Source: CAZJRQ01 sp964548535 (GTDB taxonomy: Bacteria; Bacillota; Clostridia; Oscillospirales; Ruminococcaceae). Taken from it: a stretch of 13,495 nucleotides of DNA. This document shows, piece after piece, positions 1-6,218 of this stretch (position 1 is its first letter; each line of letters starts with the position of its first letter). The notes below the pieces were generated by a model. It was given only the letters and a program-made list of their open reading frames with translations. It had not been told where the DNA came from and ran no database searches. The stretch spans positions 1 through 13,495 of the forward strand of contig CAZJRQ010000047.1 of NCBI GenBank assembly GCA_964548535.1, read 5' to 3'. Both the position numbers and the translations under genes were made by a program.

Positions 1-131
1 TGATTGCACAAGGCGAGGACTATTTTGATGATATTTACTACATAATTGGATGCGAAAATTCCAGCGTCGGAAAATATTTTATTGAAGGTTGGAATTACTA
101 CAGCAACGGCATTCTAGCTTTAATGGATTAG
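1..131 (+). CDS. C-terminal fragment of an unidentified protein
   Basis: An open frame enters from the left edge (first whole codon at base 3) and stops at TAG 129-131, leaving about 42 residues. The tail is rich in aromatic and acidic residues (it contains EDYFDDIYYIIG and ends in GILALMD). It has no membrane segment or motif that I recognise, so no function is assigned. Support for its being a real gene is the uninterrupted frame up to the stop and a strong intrinsic terminator that starts two bases later. The start and most of the protein lie outside the window. Confidence 0.6.
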   Translation, partial: IAQGEDYFDDIYYIIGCENSSVGKYFIEGWNYYSNGILALMD

Positions 132-132
132 C

Positions 133-172
133 AAAAACAGCGTACAGATTTTTTCTGCACGCTGTTTTTTTA
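133..172. terminator. Bidirectional intrinsic terminator
   Basis: Bases 133-147 pair with 155-169 (core AACAGCGT / ACGCTGTT plus CAG / CTG, with one A-C mismatch) around a 7-nt loop. A T-run follows on the plus strand and, because of the A-run at 133-137, also on the minus strand. It ends the left-edge gene and can also end the minus-strand lipoprotein transcript, whose stop codon is about 85 bp away. Confidence 0.85.
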
Positions 173-253
173 TTAACTCACTTTATTATGATTTTGCTCA
201 TCAAAATTACATCATTTTTATACTTATAAGTAGTGCTAAATCAAATAATAATA

Positions 254-1585
254 TTAATTCCAATTTAAAATAATAGTAAAAGTAAGTGTTTTATCATTAT
301 TCGTCAGACCATAGGAATTAGTCGCAACTGCACCATCTGTTTGCTCTGAGGCATTACTTAAAATCTCAAAAAGCTTACTATTACTTGATGAATTATCAAA
401 ATACTCATCATTCACATAATCAAAAAGCTCTTTTGATGAACATTTTATTCGAACGTGTCTATCACCATTATACACCGAATCTACTATGGCATCAGTCAAA
501 ATACTATCAATTTCATCAGCATTCTCAATAAAAAGCCCTGATTTCACATAATAATTACACTCATTTGTATCAGCTACAGGATATTTTAGATACTTTGATT
601 CTTCAAATGTATGGTCATTTGAACACTCGTTATCCGTTATATTCAGATAATCATATCTTATATAATCATCGCCTAAATCGCCGATTGGATCGTCCCAAGT
701 TACATCAACATTATACCACGAATCATCAATTTTCACTTTATTCCACATATGCGGAATGTTTTCGCCATTAGAAACAGACTTTCCTATCACTGGAACACAG
801 GGGATTTCTACCTGCTCACAGAGCATTAGCATTGCTTTTGAATAACCTTCACAGACTGCACTGCCCTCAATCAGACAGCCATATGCTGAATAGGCATTGT
901 CATTTTGCTCACTATAAGTACACTTCATAATTATTTTATCATGAAAATATTTCACCTTTTCATAATCGCTCAAGCCCTCTGCCTGACTGATTATACTACT
1001 GATTTCAGAATTAAGCTGGCTAATCTCACTTTTAGTTTGCTCACTAGTTTTTTTATAGGTGGGATTTACTTTTGTCACATAACTGTTTGAATCCATTACA
1101 ATTCCATACTCAGAATCAATATGATTAATCTGCGGTGTTGTACTCAAAACTAGTGTTATAAAATCACTCAAATCATCCTTATAGATTACACCTTTTGGAA
1201 TTGATATGCTTTCATCATAATTTAAAAATCCATAGCTTAATTTTTTATAGCACTCGACAAGTTTTTCATCCGAATCAGCCAGATAGTACTTCGCTGCTGC
1301 TGATATTTCATAGTCATTAATTTCGTCGTTATTTTTAGAATCGTCTTTATCGTCATCTGAGCTATCAGTCACCATTTCTGTTTTTATACTTGGCTGACCG
1401 TTTGGGTTTGATTTTTCTGCCTCTGTTACTGACTTTTCGCTCTCAGTTTGACTTGATGTTTTACCAAACTCAAACTTCATGCTATCATTTGTACACGCTG
1501 TAAAGGATAATAAAACTGCACTTACACTTATCAAACAAAAAGTTGTTGTTAATATACTACGAAGTTTACTGCGTTTTGTTGTCAT
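254..1585 (-). CDS. Transglutaminase-like domain lipoprotein
   Basis: This 443-residue predicted exported lipoprotein has a basic N-terminus, a hydrophobic stretch at about 11-29 and a lipobox LSFTAC with Cys31 as the lipidation site. A low-complexity Ser/Glu/Lys/Asp linker (about 35-92) follows, of the kind that spaces a domain away from the membrane. A transglutaminase/protease-like core occupies about 205-300. The expected triad is visible: Cys245 in AVCEGYS, His279 in PHMWN and Asp294 in YNVDVTWDD. The C-terminal 140 residues are unassigned. In this family the fold serves cysteine peptidases or peptide/cell-wall processing enzymes; the substrate here is unknown. The start is fixed by AAAGGATG about 4 nt upstream. 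The gene begins 45 bp after the CNNM gene with no terminator between them, so the two are probably co-transcribed. Confidence 0.85.
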   Translation of the reverse strand: MTTKRSKLRSILTTTFCLISVSAVLLSFTACTNDSMKFEFGKTSSQTESEKSVTEAEKSNPNGQPSIKTEMVTDSSDDDKDDSKNNDEINDYEISAAAKYYLADSDEKLVECYKKLSYGFLNYDESISIPKGVIYKDDLSDFITLVLSTTPQINHIDSEYGIVMDSNSYVTKVNPTYKKTSEQTKSEISQLNSEISSIISQAEGLSDYEKVKYFHDKIIMKCTYSEQNDNAYSAYGCLIEGSAVCEGYSKAMLMLCEQVEIPCVPVIGKSVSNGENIPHMWNKVKIDDSWYNVDVTWDDPIGDLGDDYIRYDYLNITDNECSNDHTFEESKYLKYPVADTNECNYYVKSGLFIENADEIDSILTDAIVDSVYNGDRHVRIKCSSKELFDYVNDEYFDNSSSNSKLFEILSNASEQTDGAVATNSYGLTNNDKTLTFTIILNWN

Positions 1586-1630
1586 TTTTCATCCTTTCGT
1601 TTAATATTTAAATTTAATTTTTACACTTAT

Positions 1631-3004
1631 TTATTCTTTTTCATCACTATCTTCACTAATGTTTTTATCTTTATCAGATTTTATTACGGCACGTATTTTT
1701 TCTACTCTTTTTGTGCTGACTTTTATAATCGAAAAAGTTACATCTTCCCATTTTATTATCGGTGACTCGTGCTCATCTGGCAGGTAGCCTAATATATCTA
1801 TAATAAACCCGCTCATTGTATCATAATCGTGGTTCTCTGGCATTTTACGTCCCAGACTTTCCATAACTTCATCCGGATTTGCTATTCCTGAAATATCAAA
1901 TGTATTTGGTGTGATTTCTTGAATTTCTTCTTCCTCATCATCAAACTCATCCTGCATATTTCCTACAATAGACTCTAGCAAATCTTCCATTGTTACTATT
2001 CCAGCCGTTCCGCCATACTCGTCGACTATTACTGCAATCTGCTTTTTCTGTGCTGTGAAAAACTCGAACAATTCTTTACAACTATTACTTTCAGGAACAA
2101 ATTTTATTTCTCTCATATAATCCCTGACAATTTTATCATCTTCTTGCTCAAAGACTGACCTTAGCAAGTCTTTTGCAAAAACTACTCCGCTTATATTATC
2201 TATATTGCCTTCAAAAACTGGCAGTCTTGAAAAACCCTCTTCAATAATAATCCTTACGGCGTCATGCACTGAGGTTTCTTCATCTACTCCGACTACATCT
2301 GTACGATGTGTCATGATTTCACAAACCTCTCGGTCGTCAAACTCGAAGATATTACTTATCATTTCGGCTTGGTCTTCTTCAATTCCGCCATTTTCATTAA
2401 CAGCGTCGACCATCATTAATATTTCTTCCTCTGTAACTGAATCATTTTTACTTATATTTTTTACACCTAATATTTTAAGTATCAACGTCGAAAATGCAGC
2501 TGCTACAACCTCTAGCGGACGGAAAAACTTTAAAAAAATACTATAAATTCTACAAAATCGCATTGCGAATTTATCAGTAATCTTTCCTCCTGCACATAGT
2601 CTTCTTGGCAAGATTATTCCAAAAACTGACGCAAAAACTGACAAAATAAAAATCATTACTACTGCTGTCAGCACACTTAATGCAAAATATTTTGATGTGC
2701 CATTGCTCACCTCAAAGCTCGCTGCTAAAAATGCTCTAAACGGATTGAAAAAGTATACTACTGATGTTACTGACAATATAATTATCATACTTGCTCGCGA
2801 AACTAGATTTGCCATTACCAATCTATTTGGTTTTGACAGCAGTTTTTTTAAAACTTTTCCTCGTTTATGCTCTTCCATCAATTTTTTTACTTTGGAATCA
2901 TTCATTTCTATCAAGGCATTTTCACACGCGGTGAAAAATCCCATAATAAAAATAATTATTACACATATGACTAATCCCTGCCATAATCGCCCGACGTCGT
3001 CCAT
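1631..3004 (-). CDS. CNNM/CorC-HlyC family membrane protein with paired CBS domains
   Basis: The 457 residues show the full family architecture. An N-terminal DUF21 (CNNM) membrane domain spans about 1-185, with hydrophobic segments near 10-28, 62-85, 108-134 and 150-180, and the FFTACENALIEMNDSKV signature near 23-39. A paired CBS module follows at about 228-350; the stretch EEDQAEMISNIFEFDDREV leads into it, and the second CBS contains IAVIVDEYGGTAGIVTMEDLLE. A CorC/HlyC transporter-associated domain closes the protein at about 362-443, with an acidic tail. Relatives act in Mg2+/divalent cation efflux or are annotated as hemolysin-like; the CBS pair is the likely nucleotide sensor. An in-frame TAA directly before the ATG rules out an upstream start, although the GAAAGGG ribosome binding site (3018-3024) is 13 nt away, which is long. 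It is the first gene of a two-gene leftward unit. Confidence 0.9.
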   Translation of the reverse strand: MDDVGRLWQGLVICVIIIFIMGFFTACENALIEMNDSKVKKLMEEHKRGKVLKKLLSKPNRLVMANLVSRASMIIILSVTSVVYFFNPFRAFLAASFEVSNGTSKYFALSVLTAVVMIFILSVFASVFGIILPRRLCAGGKITDKFAMRFCRIYSIFLKFFRPLEVVAAAFSTLILKILGVKNISKNDSVTEEEILMMVDAVNENGGIEEDQAEMISNIFEFDDREVCEIMTHRTDVVGVDEETSVHDAVRIIIEEGFSRLPVFEGNIDNISGVVFAKDLLRSVFEQEDDKIVRDYMREIKFVPESNSCKELFEFFTAQKKQIAVIVDEYGGTAGIVTMEDLLESIVGNMQDEFDDEEEEIQEITPNTFDISGIANPDEVMESLGRKMPENHDYDTMSGFIIDILGYLPDEHESPIIKWEDVTFSIIKVSTKRVEKIRAVIKSDKDKNISEDSDEKE

Positions 3005-3066
3005 TTAAAAAAACCAACCCTTTCTTTGTTACAAAAAATAAACATTTTATTTATTATATAGAATTA

Positions 3067-3096
3067 ATTGTACACCATTTTCAAGGCTCTTGTCAA
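3067..3096 (-). promoter_or_regulatory. Promoter of the CNNM-lipoprotein operon
   Basis: Read on the minus strand: TTGACA (3091-3096), an 18-bp spacer, and TACAAT (3067-3072). This predicts a start near 3060 and a leader of about 55 nt. The exact -35 and five of six -10 bases make this a strong vegetative promoter call. Confidence 0.8.
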
Positions 3097-3109
3097 TAGC
3101 TATTTTAGC

Positions 3110-3133
3110 CAATTAAACGGTTACAATTAAACG
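3110..3133. repeat. Short direct repeat CAATTAAACG x2
   Basis: CAATTAAACG occurs at 3110-3119 and again at 3124-3133, a 14-bp period. It lies 14-37 bp upstream of the minus-strand -35 box. The second copy includes the 8-bp palindrome AAACGTTT. It could be an activator or UP-type site; this is positional inference only. Confidence 0.4.
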
Positions 3134-3259
3134 TTTTAATAGAAACTCTATCAATTCGACGCAATACAATATATAATCTATGATATGCCAAAATATGATT
3201 GTGCAACTTGCAATTTTCACAAAACATATCTATTGAAAAAATGTATAAATCTCTGAAAT

Positions 3260-3292
3260 TTGTCAACTGATTAGAAAAATCAGTGCTATAAC
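3260..3292 (+). promoter_or_regulatory. Candidate promoter/operator for the AEC permease
   Basis: TTGTCA (3260-3265) and an extended -10, TGCTATAAC (3284-3292), are separated by 21 bp between hexamers, which is long, so the extended -10 may act alone. A perfect inverted repeat CTGATT-N5-AATCAG (3267-3283) fills the spacer exactly and could be an operator. A second, weaker candidate is TTCACA (3302-3307), 17 bp, TATTAA (3325-3330). Other than these and the CNNM promoter I see nothing in the 3005-3349 spacer. Confidence 0.45.
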
Positions 3293-3358
3293 TTAAAAAA
3301 GTTCACATATATGGTGTAATATTATATTAAAATTAAGTTTTGAAAAGGGATGGGACAG

Positions 3359-4279
3359 ATGGACTACGGTCTTATAGTTGGCAAACGAATAATCATTATG
3401 TTTATTATTCTTTTAATCGGAGCACTTTGTTTTTTTAGGGGAATTATCACAAAGGACGGTACTAAACAGCTTTCAAAGGTAGCGTTGGAAATTGTAAATC
3501 CACTACTTATTTTTATGTCATATCAAGCTGATTATACTGACGAACTTTTAAGCGGTTTGCTTTGGTCATTCTTGCTTTCGGCGATTTCTTTTGCTATTGC
3601 AATTATTGTATCAATGATTTTAATTAAACCTAAGGGTGAAGATTATTCTATTGAGCGGTTTTCAGCAATTTACTCAAACTGCGCATTCATTTGCATACCG
3701 ATAATAAACGGTCTTTATGGTGCTGAGGGTGTACTTTACTTAACCGCTTATTTAACATTTTTCAACCTGCTTGTTTGGACTCACGGAATTATGCTTATGA
3801 AGGGTGAAAAGGATTTTTCTTCATTCAAAAAGGCTTTACGCTCACCTTCGGTTATTGCGGTATTTCTAGGACTTATTTGCTACATATTCCAGCTTAGATT
3901 ACCAACAGTTCCTGCTGAGGCATTGGACTTTATAGCTAGCATGAACACTCCGCTTGCAATGCTTATTGCTGGTGCGACGATTGCACAAATTAACCTTGCA
4001 AAGTGTTTCAAAAACGGCAGAATTTTTTACATCAGCTTTATCAGGCTTATTTTAATTCCTGTTTTAGTTTTGCTTGCTATTGGATTTTTGCCAGCCACTG
4101 ACATGGTTAAGATGACAGTTATTGTGGCTACAGCTTGTCCTACTGCTACTATCGGCACTATGATGGCGCTTTCTTTAGACAAGAATGCTGACAAATGCTC
4201 TGAGATTTTTGCTGTTACAACTTTACTTTCGGCAATTACTGTACCGATGATGGTTGTGTTTACTCAAATGTTCTTGTAA
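3359..4279 (+). CDS. AEC (auxin efflux carrier) family permease
   Basis: This hydrophobic protein of 306 residues has about ten predicted transmembrane segments, split by a short polar loop in the middle, as is usual for the bile-acid/auxin-carrier superfamily. The N-terminal half carries KVALEIVNPLLIFMSYQ and, further on, AIYSNCAFICIPIINGLYG; the C-terminal half carries VATACPTATIGTMMALSL. These Asn/Pro-bearing helices match AEC proteins (related to the malate/malonate carrier MdcF). In bacteria the family moves organic anions or other small metabolites, and the substrate cannot be read from sequence. I chose the ATG at 3359 because AAAAGGG (3343-3349) sits 9 nt before it; the in-frame ATG at 3350 directly abuts that ribosome binding site. 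It stands alone, ending in a shared terminator against a convergent gene. Confidence 0.85.
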   Translation: MDYGLIVGKRIIIMFIILLIGALCFFRGIITKDGTKQLSKVALEIVNPLLIFMSYQADYTDELLSGLLWSFLLSAISFAIAIIVSMILIKPKGEDYSIERFSAIYSNCAFICIPIINGLYGAEGVLYLTAYLTFFNLLVWTHGIMLMKGEKDFSSFKKALRSPSVIAVFLGLICYIFQLRLPTVPAEALDFIASMNTPLAMLIAGATIAQINLAKCFKNGRIFYISFIRLILIPVLVLLAIGFLPATDMVKMTVIVATACPTATIGTMMALSLDKNADKCSEIFAVTTLLSAITVPMMVVFTQMFL

Positions 4280-4295
4280 AATTTTCGCAAATATT

Positions 4296-4329
4296 AAAGC
4301 TCACCTTGAAAAAACAAGTTGAGCTTTTT
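4296..4329. terminator. Bidirectional terminator between convergent genes
   Basis: AAAGCTCA-C-CTTG pairs with CAAG-T-TGAGCTTT around an A-rich 6-nt loop, with one mismatch. It is flanked by T-run-forming tracts in both directions. It separates the AEC permease from the minus-strand membrane protein. Confidence 0.8.
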
Positions 4330-4341
4330 AAATTTATTTTA

Positions 4342-5067
4342 CTAGACATCAACAATAACATCAGGACAATATTTTCTTATCATATCAAACACTGGTGAAA
4401 CATCTTCTATTTTATCACAGAACAAAACTGTTTTCGTTTTAATCTTTTGTTTCTTATCATTAGTATCAGCTTTTAACTCCGCCACTAGTTCAAAGCCTGT
4501 TTGAACACTTTGTTTTACATTTGACGATGATGTTTGATAGGATATTGTTGTATTAACTCCAGAAAAACATACTCGAGATACGTCGCTAGCTTTTATATAT
4601 TTAGCAGGAAATCTATTTAAATGCACCCAATAATCTGGTCCTATAAACATTTTTGATGGGTAAGCAGACTGCTTTTCCTTATATTCAAATTCTTCGTAAT
4701 TTCCGCTATTCATTTGAGCACATAGCAACGACTGATTCTGTCCGTCATCCTTTTTAAAGTCAGATTGTGCACCCTTTGTGTATAGCTTTACTATAGTTTT
4801 TTTACTTAGCGACGAATTCATCAAAAGCTTTGTCAAAGCGATAAACACTGCAATTCCTACACCAATAGGAAGATGCAATTTCATAACGTCCTCAACTGAG
4901 CCACCCACTGCAAAGCCTAGTGCAACCATTGCAGCTACAGATATCATCATCCATAAAGGTAGTTTTTTCATGTTCTTTTTCTTTGCCTCTGCTAGAGTTG
5001 GTTCAAAATTTGCCGCCTCTTTTTCAATCCATTCCTGCATTTCTAGTGTTAGTTCTTTTTTTGCCAT
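4342..5067 (-). CDS. Unrecognised two-helix membrane protein
   Basis: I do not recognise this 241-residue protein. It has a charged cytoplasmic-looking head (1-35, Lys/Glu-rich), two hydrophobic segments (about 36-55 and 66-83) joined by a short acidic loop, and a soluble C-terminal region of about 155 residues. That region contains strand-like patches (YWVHLNRFPAKYIKASDV, TVLFCDKIEDVSPVFDMI) and resembles a membrane-anchored PH-like or YcxB-type fold only in general layout, which is a guess. There is no signal peptide or catalytic motif. The start is supported by AAAGGGG about 11 nt upstream, and a near-consensus promoter lies 58-86 bp further up. It is a stand-alone gene between two terminators. 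Confidence 0.75.
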   Translation of the reverse strand: MAKKELTLEMQEWIEKEAANFEPTLAEAKKKNMKKLPLWMMISVAAMVALGFAVGGSVEDVMKLHLPIGVGIAVFIALTKLLMNSSLSKKTIVKLYTKGAQSDFKKDDGQNQSLLCAQMNSGNYEEFEYKEKQSAYPSKMFIGPDYWVHLNRFPAKYIKASDVSRVCFSGVNTTISYQTSSSNVKQSVQTGFELVAELKADTNDKKQKIKTKTVLFCDKIEDVSPVFDMIRKYCPDVIVDV

Positions 5068-5124
5068 TACTAATAATTCCCCTTTTCGTGCTAATTGAGT
5101 CTACTTTTTTAGTCTAATTTAAAT

Positions 5125-5153
5125 AGTATATCACATTAATTGATATTTGTCAA
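5125..5153 (-). promoter_or_regulatory. Promoter of the 4342-5067 membrane protein
   Basis: On the minus strand: TTGACA (5148-5153), a 17-bp spacer, TATACT (5125-5130). The spacer together with part of the -10 forms the inverted repeat TATCA-N7-TGATA (5129-5145), which may be incidental in AT-rich DNA. Confidence 0.8.
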
Positions 5154-5188
5154 TAAAATTCGTGCAAATTCAACATTTTTCAACAAAT

Positions 5189-5226
5189 AAATAAGTGCAC
5201 CCTATTATTTAAGGTGCACTTATTTT
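5189..5226 (-). terminator. Terminator after tyrA
   Basis: A perfect 13-bp stem (5189-5201 with 5213-5225, core AAGTGCACC / GGTGCACTT) encloses an 11-nt loop and is followed on the minus strand by a T-rich stretch. It lies 11 bp after the tyrA stop codon. Confidence 0.8.
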
Positions 5227-5236
5227 AATATCAAAA

Positions 5237-6082
5237 TTATTTACTCATATGGTCTATTGAATTTTCTTTTAGTTCTCTGCCCTCTTTTAGCAAGTCATGC
5301 AACTTCTTGTCGTCATTATGCTCTAGTACTTGCTTATAATCCTCTAGTGCTTTAATCACATGGGATATTTCATCAATCAGCGGTTCTTTATTCATCATGA
5401 ACAGCGATGTCCACATATCTTCATTTAGTTTAGCAACTCTTGTTAAATCCTTGAAACTGCCTGCTGAAAATCCTGCTTGATTCATCAAACTTGGACTTTT
5501 TACATACGCGCTAGACACGATATGCGCAAGCTGTGATGTGAACGCGATTACCTCATCGTGCTCAAGCGGATTGGAAATTACACACTTTGCAAACCCGATT
5601 TCGTACATCAGCTTTGAAATTTCTGCAACTGCTGACATCTCGGTTTTATCAGTTGGAGTCATTATAAAGCTTGCTTTTTCAAACAGGTTGTCGACTGCAT
5701 ATTCAAAGCCTGAAAACTCTCGTCCTGCCATTGGGTGACAGCCTAAAAAGCGCACTCCGCACTTCGCAAGCTCGTCCTCAACTGCGCAAACTACTGCTCT
5801 TTTTACTCCGCAAGTGTCGATTACTACACTGCCTTTTTTGAAATTATCTTTGTTATCCAAAATAAAATCTATAGTCGCTTGAGGGTACAAACTGACGATT
5901 ACTACGTCACATTTTCCGATTTCGTCCGCTGTGATTTCAGCGTCAATAGCCTCTTGCGCAAGGGCTAGGGTGATTGTGCTTTTATTTATATCAAGACCAT
6001 AACAGGTGTATTTTGTGTTCTTTTTTACAGCCTTTGCGAGTGAACCGCCGATTAGTCCTAGTCCGACTACTGCAATTTTCAT
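5237..6082 (-). CDS. tyrA: Prephenate dehydrogenase
   Basis: This 281-residue cytosolic enzyme of tyrosine synthesis oxidatively decarboxylates prephenate to 4-hydroxyphenylpyruvate using NAD+. The N-terminal Rossmann domain shows VVGLGLIGGS (glycines 7, 9 and 12) and Asp31 at the end of the second strand, where it favours NAD over NADP. The catalytic domain contains GCHPMAGRE with His116, HDEVIAFTSQLAHI (about 175-188) and GFSAGSFKDLTR (about 204-215), all typical of TyrA. The protein stops soon after this domain, so there is no ACT regulatory domain and no fused chorismate mutase. Ribosome binding site AAAGGCGG lies about 8 nt before the ATG. No other aromatic-pathway gene is adjacent. Feedback control by an ACT domain is therefore absent here, and control may be at the promoter, which carries an operator-like repeat. 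Confidence 0.95.
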   Translation of the reverse strand: MKIAVVGLGLIGGSLAKAVKKNTKYTCYGLDINKSTITLALAQEAIDAEITADEIGKCDVVIVSLYPQATIDFILDNKDNFKKGSVVIDTCGVKRAVVCAVEDELAKCGVRFLGCHPMAGREFSGFEYAVDNLFEKASFIMTPTDKTEMSAVAEISKLMYEIGFAKCVISNPLEHDEVIAFTSQLAHIVSSAYVKSPSLMNQAGFSAGSFKDLTRVAKLNEDMWTSLFMMNKEPLIDEISHVIKALEDYKQVLEHNDDKKLHDLLKEGRELKENSIDHMSK

Positions 6083-6121
6083 AAACTTTCCGCCTTTCGC
6101 TTTAATGCTTTTACTTATTAA

Positions 6122-6157
6122 ATTATAACACTAACACTCTGTTTTGTCAACAGAGTG
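6122..6157 (-). promoter_or_regulatory. tyrA promoter overlapped by a perfect inverted repeat
   Basis: Minus strand TTGACA (6145-6150), 17-bp spacer, TATAAT (6122-6127): both hexamers are exact consensus at ideal spacing. CACTCTGTT-N5-AACAGAGTG (6135-6157, perfect 9-bp arms) covers the -35 box. The predicted start near 6115 leaves only about 33 nt of leader, too short for a T-box or riboswitch, so repression by a dimeric DNA-binding protein is the likely reading. No T-run follows the repeat, which argues against a terminator. Confidence 0.8.
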
Positions 6158-6163
6158 AATTAC

Positions 6164-6199
6164 AAAAGCTGTACCGCATTTGTTTGCGATACAGCTTTT
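6164..6199 (-). terminator. Terminator after cellobiose phosphorylase
   Basis: AAAAGCTGTA-C-CGCA (6164-6178) pairs with TGCG-A-TACAGCTTTT (6185-6199) around a 6-nt loop, with one mismatch. It lies about 20 bp after the stop. The stem ends in A/T pairs, giving a short U-tract on the minus strand. Confidence 0.8.
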
Positions 6200-6218
6200 A
6201 CTTTTGTGAAATATTAAA

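Noticed and set aside
6083..6115. T-box or riboswitch in the tyrA leader
   Set aside because: The predicted leader is only about 33 nt, too short for either structure.
6135..6157. Second terminator for the GH94 gene
   Set aside because: The inverted repeat has no T-run on the minus strand, and a proper terminator already lies at 6164-6199; it overlaps the tyrA -35, so an operator fits better.
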